Shown here piece by piece: positions 7,744 through 16,359 of a stretch of 64,000 nucleotides of DNA (its first letter is position 1; every line of letters starts with the position of its first letter). The notes below the pieces were generated by a model, which saw only the letters and a program-made list of their open reading frames with translations, was not told the origin of the DNA and searched no databases. The translations under genes were made by a program, and so were the position numbers. This DNA is from Trichomonas vaginalis G3 (lineage: Eukaryota > Parabasalia > Trichomonadida > Trichomonadidae): NCBI RefSeq assembly GCF_026262505.1, contig NC_067206.1:2694879-2758878 (forward strand), read 5' to 3'.

Positions 7744-8328
7744 ATGACCGAAGAAGTTGAAACGGTAGATTTGACACCACAAACAAAAAGTTCAGAACCA
7801 TTGTCAAAACCTGTCAAAGAACTTACAGATGAAGAGAAAAATTCAATAATAGAAAGTGCCAGGTCTGGAAATACAAACTCTAACTACAAAGTCACTTTTC
7901 ATAAAAATGGAACGGCAAGTATCTCAAAAAAGAAACAGACTCTCACAAATAAAATATTGAAGTCTGAAGGAGCTTTCGAGACAACAGATGGAAAAGTTTA
8001 CTTCACTGACCAACAGTTCATTATAGAACATCTCATTGACTTAGAGTCGAAATATTCTAAACTTTACAACAAACACAAAAAGTTGAAAGGAAAACAAAAA
8101 CAAATGGCATATGATATTTATGAAGATGTTGACGACACAACTGTTCCTGCAAGTGAAGTAAAGTCAGAGGAACCGAAAAGTGACGAAAAACAGATAGAAG
8201 AAGAGAAACCAAAAACTGAAGATAAACCAAAACCAAAGTTTAGTTTCCAAACTAAACCAAGTCAACCTTCATTAGCTGGTATGGGTTGGCGTCAAAGACT
8301 TATGGCAGCAGGCGGTTATGTTAAGTAA
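7744..8328 (+). CDS. Acidic linker protein conserved between both Polinton families
   Basis: 194 residues, intact. An ordered middle (TDEEKNSIIESARSG, YKVTFHKNGTASISKKK, then a helix around FIIEHLIDLESKYSKLYNK) is followed by a Lys/Glu/Pro-rich disordered tail ending GMGWRQRLMAAGGYVK. The gene at 32101-32532 in B1 shares the start of the ordered part (SERESIILNDARG, DGKIYVRKRK) and an acidic tail, so this is a core gene of both families. The design suggests a scaffold or minor capsid protein; the function is unproven. Confidence 0.65.
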   Translation: MTEEVETVDLTPQTKSSEPLSKPVKELTDEEKNSIIESARSGNTNSNYKVTFHKNGTASISKKKQTLTNKILKSEGAFETTDGKVYFTDQQFIIEHLIDLESKYSKLYNKHKKLKGKQKQMAYDIYEDVDDTTVPASEVKSEEPKSDEKQIEEEKPKTEDKPKPKFSFQTKPSQPSLAGMGWRQRLMAAGGYVK

Positions 8329-8360
8329 AGAGAAAAAAATATTTTTTTATTTTTATAAAA

Positions 8361-9080
8361 ATGCCCCCATATAGAATGGATAGAAAGTCTGCTAGAATAA
8401 AAGCAGAGTTGCAAAGATATGGTTGGAGAGTTTCGAAGAATTTTAAATATAGGAAGGGAAGACCCATAAAAGTCTATGACAAATTGTCTGGTCTTCGCTA
8501 CGAAATGGATTTGGAAACAGCACGTGCCAATTATCCAAACAGACTAGAGAGGTTAGAAGAAGAACGTCTTATGGACATGCCTTTCGATGTTAGTGAACCT
8601 CAAGTTGAAGGACACGACGGCTTTGCCAGATTCTACTGGAAACATGACGAACAATTGCATCCTTTGAGAAGGAAAAAAGGAAAAGGTGAAGACGCACATG
8701 CTCCCATGGAAAGAACAAGATATGCATATGAGAAGTACCGTGAAGTTAGAAGTCAAATTACTTCTGGTCGAACCTTTACAGTAAACTTTGACGAAGGAAA
8801 GAACAAAGAAGGCTTCATGGGTGTACTTGCTGCCATACAAGACGGAAATAAGAAAGGACACAATCTCAGATTGACCATAACAGATTTGGATGGTCACATT
8901 TACTATGCATATGGCAATGTCACAACAGCTGCAATGCTTCTTGACGCTTTCAAGACTACAAAGAGAGAACAAATGGTTGACTCCGACTCAGACATTTTGA
9001 ATGCAATTGAAGGAATTGCAAGTGTCAAGTTCGAATGGTACCAACCTAACCCTCAAGCAGTCAGACAACATGTTTGTTAG
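8361..9080 (+). CDS. Unknown 239-residue conserved-type Polinton protein
   Basis: Intact. The N-terminus is basic (MDRKSARIKAELQRYGWRV, KYRKGRPIKVYDKLSG) and the middle has FYWKHDEQLHPLRRKKGKG. The C-terminal half looks like an alpha/beta domain (SGRTFTVNFDEG, LRLTITDLDGHIYYAYGNV). Upstream lies AATATTTTTTTATTTTTATAAAA directly before the ATG, the leader type also seen before the helicase at 18514. The basic N-terminus suggests nucleic-acid or capsid contact. I do not recognise the family. Confidence 0.65.
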   Translation: MPPYRMDRKSARIKAELQRYGWRVSKNFKYRKGRPIKVYDKLSGLRYEMDLETARANYPNRLERLEEERLMDMPFDVSEPQVEGHDGFARFYWKHDEQLHPLRRKKGKGEDAHAPMERTRYAYEKYREVRSQITSGRTFTVNFDEGKNKEGFMGVLAAIQDGNKKGHNLRLTITDLDGHIYYAYGNVTTAAMLLDAFKTTKREQMVDSDSDILNAIEGIASVKFEWYQPNPQAVRQHVC

Positions 9081-9136
9081 ATGAGAAATATGAAATGGCA
9101 TACCATTTTAAAACAATATATTTTTACATATATTAA

Positions 9137-9982
9137 ATGCTTCAGGTTGAAAAACAAAGAACAAAAGTAGCAGATACAAAACCGTTAGACTATATCTATA
9201 CAAATGCTGGTAGGACTATTTCAGATGAAGAAATTTCATCCCGAGCATACAGGTTTGACTATCCAGTTCGTTGGCTTCAAAGTCCTTCAGATGCAAAGGC
9301 AATAGGATTTAGAAGAGTTTTGTTTTCAAATAGAACTAACGCGTTTATGTTCGCAGTATATTTTCATGGGCAGTATAAAGGTTCTGATGGTCTTATAGAC
9401 AAATTTGACGAAATGAGGATCTTTACAGTTCGTTCAGACGAAAGTCTTGAGAAAACTCTAAATGACTTTCAAACTCAAATGAACAAATATTATTGGGAAT
9501 TTCAAAAATACGACTCTTTACTAAATGGAACATACTATCTGAAACTAGAATATGACAAGATGAACTCCACCGTTTCATTTCAAAAGATTGAAATTAACCC
9601 TCCAAGAGATACAGAGTTTTTATTTTGGAAAGTAGACAAACGTTCTTGGGCACAATTTCTTCGGTTACTAAACCAGAACGAACCATTACCACCAGATGGT
9701 CCATTTAAATTTATACTTCCACCAGCAGATTTGACAGTTTATAGAAACGTGTTTGACCCTCAAAATGTTATGTGTCATGCAAGTTTCAGTTCAAGCAACA
9801 ATAGTTTTCTATGTATCGGTAAGACTTTTATGACTTTGCTTCTAAATTCTACGAACCACCTAGTAACAGTTTCTCTGACTTTCAAGTTTGGTTCACAACA
9901 AATGGTGTGCAGCATATTATTCCATTGTACTATGACTTTTATCTCGAATTGTCTTTCATATACAACTACGGAAAAGTGCTGA
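9137..9982 (+). CDS. Minor capsid (penton-like) candidate, copy 2
   Basis: 281 residues from an ATG preceded by ATATATTTTTACATATATTAA. Starts MLQVEKQRTKVADTKPLDYI. Shares WAQFLRLLNQ, NVFDPQNVMCHASFS and NSFLCIG with the gene at 3984-4829 and its start with the partial gene at 63918, so element A carries two paralogues. The last 50 residues do not follow the paralogue, and the gene looks altered near its end. A minor virion protein is inferred from pairing with capsid genes in both families. Confidence 0.6.
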   Translation: MLQVEKQRTKVADTKPLDYIYTNAGRTISDEEISSRAYRFDYPVRWLQSPSDAKAIGFRRVLFSNRTNAFMFAVYFHGQYKGSDGLIDKFDEMRIFTVRSDESLEKTLNDFQTQMNKYYWEFQKYDSLLNGTYYLKLEYDKMNSTVSFQKIEINPPRDTEFLFWKVDKRSWAQFLRLLNQNEPLPPDGPFKFILPPADLTVYRNVFDPQNVMCHASFSSSNNSFLCIGKTFMTLLLNSTNHLVTVSLTFKFGSQQMVCSILFHCTMTFISNCLSYTTTEKC

Positions 9983-9984
9983 AA

Positions 9985-10528
9985 AAGTGAGTTTATGTTA
10001 GCATGTTAGATCTCACCTCTTTTTTCACCTGTTTTTTCACCCTCTTGAATTTTCATGAAATTCCTTAAGATAGAAAAAAAGTGAGTTAAAATGAGATGTT
10101 TACTGAAGGTGCTACCATGTCACCGGGTAACCATGTGCTACCAGGTAATTTAACTTCTCTGAAAAAATGAGACAACATGACATTTTGACAACAGTCGGGA
10201 AAATGTCAAGACTTCTTCATCGTAACGAGTGTAAATGAACCAAAAATATTTTTTATGTTAGCATGTTAGATCTAACACGTTTTCTAACATTTTTTCTAAC
10301 ATCGTAGAAAACTCATGAAAACAATTTATTTTTGACCTAAAGACGCAAAGCGGTGGGACATAGCCCAAAAAATATATTTTAGGGTAGCATGTTAGATCTC
10401 ACCTGTTTTTTCACCTCTTTTTTCACCTCTTTTTTCACCCGTTGAATTTTCATGAATTTCCTTAAGATAGAAAAAATAAAGTTAGTTTTTTAAAAAAAAT
10501 ATTTTTTATTTTTATTGTAAGAACAGTA
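9985..10528. repeat. KilA spacer with three palindromic modules and satellite-like DNA
   Basis: Modules with core AGATCT lie near 10004-10046, 10256-10310 and 10383-10445. Each is followed by tandem TTTTCACC or TTTTCTAAC words and then GAATTTTCATGAA. Between them, 10110-10260 matches the conserved unit of the large array (TTTAACTTCTCTGAAAAA, ACAACATGACATTTTGACAA, AAGACTTCTTCATCGTAA). The right edge is the T-rich leader of the KilA gene. This spacer is one evident source of the 20-kb satellite. Confidence 0.8.
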
Positions 10529-11194
10529 ATGTCAGTCGAAGCAAAAACGTTCACGAACAAATCTAATGGCGAAACATTCACAAAAGGCACTTATAACGGT
10601 ATTGAAGTCTTACGTAGAGACAAGGATGGTTATATAAATGCAACAAATATGTGTCAGCAGTTTAGGAAAGACTTTAGAAAGTTGTTGGAAAATAAGTCCT
10701 GGGAAGAGTATTATAAGGCATTTTGTGAAGAATATAGCAACCGGAAGAATTCTGGCGGTTGGTTTTTATACAAAATTCATGCAGGAATTTCTGATGAAAT
10801 CAAACAGGTTAGAGGAACGTATGTAGACCCAAGACTTCTAAACTATATAGCAATATGGGCTTCTCCAAAATATTGCATAGCAGTTGGAAAAATTATGGAC
10901 TCCATAGACAAGAAAGTTCATGAGAAATTAGATGAAGAAGAACTTGAAGATACAGTAGAGAATGCTAAACCTTTGTTCGAACAAGAAGTTAGAAAAATGT
11001 GCGAAAAACAATTTGAACATGAACGTGAGATATGTTATGGTTATAGAGATTCTCCATACGAACTAGACCAATGGGAACAAGAAGATTTAAAGAGAGAATT
11101 TAGAGAATATGAACTCGCTAAGATAGCATTAGAAGCTGCAGAAAAGAAGTTAAAAGTTTGGGGTCGTTTTGTACCAAAATATTGTGGTAAATGA
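10529..11194 (+). CDS. KilA-N domain protein 1
   Basis: 221 residues, intact. The KilA-N domain spans about residues 18-125: YNGIEVLRRDKDGYINATNM, a helical middle (KSWEEYYKAFCEEYS), then GTYVDPRLLNYIAIWASPKY, the usual G-x-[WY]-x-[HD]-P-x-L-x-x-x-[AI]-x-W-x-S-P close. KilA-N is a DNA-binding fold of phages and large DNA viruses. The C-terminal 90 residues are a charged helical region. The leader ATATTTTTTATTTTTATTGTAAGAACAGTA and the TAAATGAACCATTTATTTTT ending are shared with KilA-3. A decayed inverted copy is at 27900-28555, and a 60-bp piece of this gene (about 10722-10785) recurs in the satellite. Confidence 0.9.
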   Translation: MSVEAKTFTNKSNGETFTKGTYNGIEVLRRDKDGYINATNMCQQFRKDFRKLLENKSWEEYYKAFCEEYSNRKNSGGWFLYKIHAGISDEIKQVRGTYVDPRLLNYIAIWASPKYCIAVGKIMDSIDKKVHEKLDEEELEDTVENAKPLFEQEVRKMCEKQFEHEREICYGYRDSPYELDQWEQEDLKREFREYELAKIALEAAEKKLKVWGRFVPKYCGK

Positions 11195-11204
11195 ACCATT
11201 TATT

Positions 11205-11520
11205 TTTATTGAATTCGGCAAAAATATAATTTAGGGTAGAAGGTTAGATCTAACCTGTTTTCTAACCTCATTTCTACCCTCTTGAATTTGTCAAGACTTC
11301 TTCGTAAATGTTTTGTCATGACTTCTTCGTAAATGTTTTGTCAAGACTTCTTCGTAAATGTTTTGTCAAGACTTCTTCATCGTAATGAGCGTAAAGGACC
11401 CAAAAATATAATTTAGGGTAAGGTTAGATCTAACCTGTTTTCTAACCTCATTTCTACCCTCTTGAATTTTCATGAATTTTCCCGAAATAAAAAATAAAGT
11501 TAGTTATTTTTTTATTTTTT
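11205..11520. repeat. KilA spacer: two modules and 25-bp satellite repeats
   Basis: Modules with core AGATCT near 11234-11280 and 11415-11465, both of the GGTT/AACC type with TCTACCC words. Between them are four tandem copies of GTCAAGACTTCTTCGTAAAT-type units (about 25 bp), the basic unit of the 39.5-59.7 kb array. It ends with GAATTTTCATGAATTT and the T-rich leader of the next gene. Confidence 0.85.
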
Positions 11521-11543
11521 TTATTTTGTATAAAAGAACAGAA

Positions 11544-12472
11544 ATGTCAGTCGAAGCAACAACAATTCAAACAACAGCACCAAACTCGTTAGTCATGAAT
11601 CCAACATCTATGTTAGTAGAGATGAAAAAGCTTCATTCCTTCTTCATATACTTTTGAGACAGAAATCCAGAAGATAAAGCAGGAACTTTTAACAAGTACT
11701 TTGGACTGTTGTGCGAAAGATGAAACAAATGAACAGTATCTTTATGAAATGCAGGACCTCATCGACCATTTGCCCAAATTGCCTGAAATCCAACAACAAA
11801 AGCTCACTATTCCTGAATTCGACGAAATTGAAGTCAAAGCAACTGACTCAGTAGAAATAAAGAAGTTCATACGAAAGGTAAACTATGAGTTTCTAGGATT
11901 TCATTGCAACCATAAGGTTATGGACAAAGATTGCGACATGGTATATAAGAACATCTCTGACATATATAAATCTGAAGAATTTAAGACCTACGACAACTTT
12001 GTTCGTTAGTTGCAAAATGTGTATGGCAGATAAGAGATAAAGATAAAAGATGTAAAATATGGAACAAACAAATAAAACCAGCAGCTTTTGAGTTAAAGAA
12101 AACCATTGACGCTTTAGTTGTTCTAGCAGGTAAGGTTTCAGAATATAACGCAAAATGAACCCGCAATGTTCTAAATGTAAAGCAGCAATGAGGAGATATA
12201 ACTACTCCGTCAAAGAGATAGAAAGAATGAAAACGACTATGCAGACTTAAAGAAAGAAGCAGAAAAGCCAGCAGAAGATAAAATGGACATGTTAGAATTT
12301 CTGACAAAAACTATCCAACTGCTGACGATTTCCTTCTATCTGACGTCAAGAAGAAATATAAAGAGACTTTCGGCATAGTTAAAACATTCGATATCCTCAG
12401 CGAAGAAATAGAAGCTACAAAACTGTTTAGAGTCTCACGAATTCATAACGTTTACCATGTAAAACGCTTATA
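11544..12472 (+). pseudogene. KilA-cluster gene 2, unknown family, broken
   Basis: Fossil with several breaks. It begins MSVEATTIQTTAPNS, sharing MSVEA with KilA-1, after the same T-rich leader. Readable parts include ALPKLPEIQQQ-like helices (QDLIDHLPKLPEIQQQ), VNYEFLGFHCNHKVMDKD, and near the end SDVKKKYKETFGIVKTFDIL. I see no clear KilA-N core. Position between KilA-1 and the T5orf172 gene suggests a member of the same DNA-binding cluster. A decayed inverted copy is at 26690-27640. Confidence 0.55.
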
Positions 12473-12477
12473 AAAAT

Positions 12478-13330
12478 AACTGGGTAGAAAAGAGGTTAGA
12501 AAACAGGTTAGATCTAACCATCTACCCTAAAATATATTTTGCTGAAAAATGACCAAAAATTCTGAGTAAAATAATTTTTAGGGCTTGTGTCAAACCGTTG
12601 AGTTTTCACAAAATTTAAAAAATAACGTTTACCATGTGAAACGCTTATAAAATAACTGGGGTAGAAAAGAGGTTAGAAAAAAGGTTAGATCTAACCTTCT
12701 ACCCTAAAATATATTTTTGTCTGATTTACGCTCATTACGAAGAAGTTTTGACAAAACATATACGTTCATGTTTGACAAAACATTTACGAAGAAGTCTTGA
12801 CAAAACATATACGTTCATGTTTGACAAAACATTTACGAAGAAGTCTTGACAAAACATATACGAAGAAGTCTTGACAAAACATTTACGAAGAAATCATGAA
12901 AATTCATGAGGTGAGAAAAGAGGTTAGAAAACAGGTTAGATCTAACCATCTACCCTAAAATATATTTTTGCTGAAAAAAATGACCAAATTTCATGAATTT
13001 CCTCATATGTTTGCGACCCGAGGAAAACCGAGGAACGAGATTCCGTACGAAAATCGTGAAAAAATGACCAAATTTCATGATATAACTGTATTTTTTTTAC
13101 GAAGAGAACTTTGACACTTCGTCAAAAAAATCCCTGAAATCGTAAAAAAATGACCAAATTTCATGATATAACTGTTATTTTTTTACGAAGAGAACTTTGA
13201 CACTTCGTCAAAAAAATCCCTGAAATCGTGAAAAAATGACCAAATTTCATTATATAACTGTTATTTTTTTACGAAGAGAACTTTGACACTTCGTCAAAAA
13301 AATCCCTGAAATCATATCTTTTATACAAGA
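12478..13330. repeat. KilA spacer: three modules, 25-bp units and 86-bp tandem repeats
   Basis: Three AGATCT modules in reverse orientation near 12481-12535, 12658-12712 and 12903-12965. From 12720 to 12900 there are tandem satellite units (TTGACAAAACATTTACGAAG). From 13064 to about 13315 three copies of an 86-bp repeat start at 13064, 13150 and 13236 (ATGACCAAATTTCATGATAT, then TTGACACTTCGTCAAAAAAA). A fragment at about 13000-13055 matches the middle of KilA-3 (AGATTCCGTACGAAAATCG). Confidence 0.85.
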
Positions 13331-13351
13331 TAGAAAAAATAAAGTTAGTTT

Positions 13352-13392
13352 TTTATAAAATATTTTTTTTATTTTGTATGTAAAGACAGAAA
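13352..13392 (+). promoter_or_regulatory. T-rich leader promoter of KilA-cluster genes
   Basis: TTTTTATAAAATATTTTTTT, then TATTTTGTATGTAAAGACAG just before the ATG at 13393. Nearly the same 40 bp precede KilA-3 (14051-14092), and similar versions precede 10529, 11544 and, reversed, the helicase at 18514. This is distinct from the TCTA type at capsid-side genes. Confidence 0.6.
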
Positions 13393-14004
13393 ATGACAAA
13401 CATTGAGTTTGAAACAGTTAAAAAGATAGACAATGACACCAAAATGGTTAGAATAGGTGACTTAAACGTAAGATACTCAAAGAAATACAACAAATATTCT
13501 TTGTCAGACATTATATCTCCATCTGGAAAGAAAACATCCCATTGGGTTGGAATTGCTTCAACTCAGAAAATTTTGACAAGAAATCCTGAGCTTATGATAT
13601 CGGTAAGATTCTATGGAACTACAGCATATCTTATAGACAAAAGTCTTATACCAATAGTTTTGTTATGGTTAGACCCAGTTGTTGGATATAACTTCATAAC
13701 ATATGGTTCATTCGATACTGAACGTTGCAGTGAGGGCTTACTTTACATCGTTCAGAAACCGAAGGACTTCAATACAAAGAGATATAAGATAGGAAGAACA
13801 TATAATATAACTCAAAGATATGACAGTACAGTCAATAGAGTCAAGGTTGTGTTCGTTAACGATATGAGAGCTGCAGAAACAGAACTGCTTGAAAAGTTTG
13901 AGAAAATGTATGGTGCTCCCACGAAAGGTAAAGAAACGTTTGAAGTAGATGAGATAGGTAAAGCTATAAAATTATTTGACGAAGTTGCTGAAAAATACAT
14001 GTAA
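13393..14004 (+). CDS. T5orf172 / GIY-YIG-like protein with KilA-like N-terminus
   Basis: 203 residues, intact. The N-terminus (RIGDLNVRYSKKYNKYSLSD, then SHWVGI) resembles a short KilA-N-type domain. The C-terminal half has EGLLYIVQKPKDF, YKIGRTYNITQRY, then DMRAAETELLEKFEKMY and GKETFEVD, the order of motifs in T5orf172 domains (a GIY-YIG nuclease relative found with KilA-N and Bro proteins in viruses). It may nick or bind DNA. Unlike its neighbours it has no copy in the inverted duplicate at 24.8-28.6 kb. Confidence 0.8.
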   Translation: MTNIEFETVKKIDNDTKMVRIGDLNVRYSKKYNKYSLSDIISPSGKKTSHWVGIASTQKILTRNPELMISVRFYGTTAYLIDKSLIPIVLLWLDPVVGYNFITYGSFDTERCSEGLLYIVQKPKDFNTKRYKIGRTYNITQRYDSTVNRVKVVFVNDMRAAETELLEKFEKMYGAPTKGKETFEVDEIGKAIKLFDEVAEKYM

Positions 14005-14092
14005 AGCGTTTATTTTTGGTCTTTTGTGAAAGTCAGGAAATAACGCTAATTTTTTATAAAATATTTTTTTTATTTTGTATGTAAAGACAGAT

Positions 14093-14920
14093 ATGTCAAC
14101 AACAGAGAACACAACAACTGCTATCGTCCATGAAGATATAAATGAAGAATACGAGTGGGTTCAGTATAACAAACAGTTACGTCTCATTCGTTCGGTCAAA
14201 GACGATATGTACCAAATGCAAAGTATTTTGAATGCTCTTCGTTCTACAAAGCAAGCACATCATTGGTTTGAAAACCAACAGACAAAAGAACTTTTAGAAG
14301 AATTTCCTCATATGTTTGCTACCCGCGGAAAACCGCGGGTAGAGATTCCGTACGAAAATCGCAAGAATTTGGCTCCTGGTTTGAGAGGCTGGTATGTACA
14401 TAGACTTCTTGTAAATGCTGTTGCAATGTGGGCTTCACCTCGTTACGCTTGTTATATTTTCATGATGTTAGATGAAATTCATAGACAAGAACGTGAAGAG
14501 ATGGAAAAGAAACTTCAAGCAAAAGATGAAGTCATTGAAGCAAAAGACAAAAGCCTTCAGAAAAGAATACCACGTTCGGTACCAAAAGGAAAGGAAAAGA
14601 ACTATAAGTATATGATTTATACTGAAGAGATGGAAAATGAAGAAGACAGAGATATGGTTATGTTGCATTTAGTCAGAAGAAACAACAAAAGCTTTTACGA
14701 CCTTGCTAAGATTTACAAATCTGACAGAAATTGGTTCTATCGCGAAAACTTACCGATTTCAATGACACCGAATGAAGATGTGAAACAAATAGTTCAAGAT
14801 ACGTTACCTCAAACACACTATGATATTAAAGGTTGTACAATACTTACCTTCAAAGAAGATTTGCCGCTACTGAAAGAAAAAATAACAGAGTATTTTGACA
14901 ACTTCAAACAAGCAGAGTAA
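14093..14920 (+). CDS. KilA-N / DUF3627-type protein (KilA-3)
   Basis: 275 residues from the ATG at 14093, chosen because the T-rich leader ends there. KilA-N covers about residues 15-125 (EYEWVQYNKQLRLIRSVKDD, then WYVHRLLVNAVAMWASPRY). A coiled coil follows (EREEMEKKLQAKDEVIEAKD), then a C-terminal domain like DUF3627 (YMIYTEEMENEEDRDMVML, LVRRNNKSFYDLAKIYKSD). This architecture is typical of irido- and poxvirus KilA-N proteins. The coding strand holds a perfect 10-bp hairpin at 14319-14342. Decayed copies are at 24815-25690 and 61503-61709, and a central piece recurs in the satellite. Confidence 0.9.
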   Translation: MSTTENTTTAIVHEDINEEYEWVQYNKQLRLIRSVKDDMYQMQSILNALRSTKQAHHWFENQQTKELLEEFPHMFATRGKPRVEIPYENRKNLAPGLRGWYVHRLLVNAVAMWASPRYACYIFMMLDEIHRQEREEMEKKLQAKDEVIEAKDKSLQKRIPRSVPKGKEKNYKYMIYTEEMENEEDRDMVMLHLVRRNNKSFYDLAKIYKSDRNWFYRENLPISMTPNEDVKQIVQDTLPQTHYDIKGCTILTFKEDLPLLKEKITEYFDNFKQAE

Positions 14921-15011
14921 ATGAACCATTTATTTTTCAAGCTTGACTTCAGATGGCTCAGGTAGCTCTATAAGGTAAATTGTCTTGTCAAATCCTTCTG
15001 GCATTCCGAGT

Positions 15012-15350
15012 CCTTCCTTCCGACAGGAAAAAATTTTCCTTCCGACAGGAAGAACTCTTCCTTCCGACAGGAAAAAATTTTCCTTCCGACAGGAAAAAAT
15101 TTTCCTTCCGACAGGAAAAAATTTTCCTTCCAACAGGAAAAATTTTTCCAGTTGTCCGTCGTAAACCATTCAAATTTTCGAAAATTGAGAACTTTTTGGT
15201 CGAACTTCAGAAAAAGTTTTTCCTTCCGACAGGAAAAAATTTTCCTTCCGACAGGAAAAATTTTTCCTTCCGACAGGAAAATATTTTCCTTCCAACAGGA
15301 AAAGTTTTTCCTTCCAACAGGAAAAGTTCTTCCTTCCGACAGGACACAAA
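15012..15350. repeat. 12 copies of a 22-bp self-complementary repeat
   Basis: Two blocks of six units, 15012-15148 and 15218-15350. The unit is TTTTCCTTCCGACAGGAAAA. Each unit is a hairpin: arms TTTTCCT/AGGAAAA with a TCCGAC or TCCAAC loop. The unit lacks stops in several frames, giving false open frames on both strands. The array lies between the convergent ends of KilA-3 and the ATPase gene and is partly preserved in element C at 61120-61450. It may be a transcription barrier or terminator. Confidence 0.9.
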
Positions 15351-15353
15351 CGA

Positions 15354-15446
15354 ATGTCCGACGTACCACCAACCGAGTCCATTCCAAAGCCAGAAGAACC
15401 GAAAGCTGCAGCACCACAACAGACTAAGACTAAACACTTACATTTT
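15354..15446 (+). CDS. Possible short Pro/Ala/Glu-rich reading frame
   Basis: ATG at 15354 right after the hairpin array; reads SDVPPTESIPKPEEPKAAAP and continues into the ATPase region on the other strand. The composition is protein-like, but there is no clean end outside the ATPase gene. It could be the start of a truncated gene. Element C keeps similar DNA near 61035-61110. Weak call. Confidence 0.25.
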
Positions 15447-16322
15447 TCAAGCTTGACTTTTTACAATTTGAACTTTGTTTGCGTAGATATGAATTCTGAA
15501 AGAAGTATGAGGGTCTTGTATGACTTTGTACTTCTCCCATAGTTCATGTCTGTCAAACTTACCTGCCATGGACTCTTTCATAAGTTCCATGAAATCGTCT
15601 TCGGACAATCCGGGGAAAAGTATAATATCAGTAAGTATTCTCTTTACATCCTTACTTAAACTCTTGGCTGTCTGTACACAAATGACAACAGAGATGTTAA
15701 AGTGTCTGAGCTTCTTAAGAATTCGACACATGTCTTGTTCTCTATTCTTTAACAAAGGATGAGAAGCAAAGTCATCTAAGATAAGAAGACATCTATGAGG
15801 ATATGTCTTCCAATCGTAAGATTGCAATTTCTTCGAAATGTATTCTATCTCTTTCTGTTTGTTTCTGAAGTGTTTCTTCTCTAATATTCTCTGCATTTCC
15901 TCATTTGGGTCTTTAAACTTAGAATTTATATACTCATTTATAGCATTGTACTTCAAAACTCTTCTTTGGTACTTCTTTATCCAATCTAACAACTCAGAGT
16001 CTTTTATACATACTAACTTAGACTTTTTTATAATATCTTTGAACGAATTGACGGTTTGGTCAAATTGACCCGAAGTACTACAAATAACAACTAACTCATA
16101 GAATGGGTTCTTCTCATCTAGTTCTTGTTGTTGTGCAGCCATTTTAAGATAAGTGAAAGTCTTACCCGACCCAGGTGGTGCAATTAGACCTGTTATACCA
16201 TTCTGAGCAAATAAGAACTTTTCATGTATGGGTTTTATCTGAGCATTTTCTAACTTCCTCTTGTTCTTGTTTAAAACATTCTCAAATTTCTTGTCAATGT
16301 CAGCAAACTTTTTTTCTAACAT
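15447..16322 (-). CDS. FtsK/HerA-type (A32-like) DNA packaging ATPase
   Basis: 291 residues, whole. Walker A is GLIAPPGSGKTFTYL near residues 45-59 and Walker B is CLLILDDFASHPLL near 185-198, followed by a sensor-type stretch SVVICVQTAKSLS. Length and motif order fit the A32-like packaging ATPases that pump DNA into double-jelly-roll capsids in Polintons, virophages and NCLDV. It is divergent from the 16360 gene, 37 bp between starts. A decayed copy lies at 60140-61015. Confidence 0.92.
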   Translation of the reverse strand: MLEKKFADIDKKFENVLNKNKRKLENAQIKPIHEKFLFAQNGITGLIAPPGSGKTFTYLKMAAQQQELDEKNPFYELVVICSTSGQFDQTVNSFKDIIKKSKLVCIKDSELLDWIKKYQRRVLKYNAINEYINSKFKDPNEEMQRILEKKHFRNKQKEIEYISKKLQSYDWKTYPHRCLLILDDFASHPLLKNREQDMCRILKKLRHFNISVVICVQTAKSLSKDVKRILTDIILFPGLSEDDFMELMKESMAGKFDRHELWEKYKVIQDPHTSFRIHIYANKVQIVKSQA

Positions 16323-16359
16323 ATTTTTAGAAAAATTAAAATTTTTATCTTTTTAGAAA

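Noticed and set aside
9830-9982. The last 50 residues of the 9137 frame as a conserved domain
   Set aside because: They do not follow the paralogue at 3984-4829 and have an odd composition; most likely not the ancestral end.
13064-13315. 86-bp repeats here as relatives of the 86-bp repeats at 44468
   Set aside because: Only the period agrees; the sequences share no words.
14930-15456. Long repetitive frames on both strands (FFLSEGKFFPVGRK-like and FSFRQEKIFLPTGK-like)
   Set aside because: The 22-bp hairpin repeat lacks stops in several frames. No start signal or conserved flank favours either strand, and in element C the frames are not kept.
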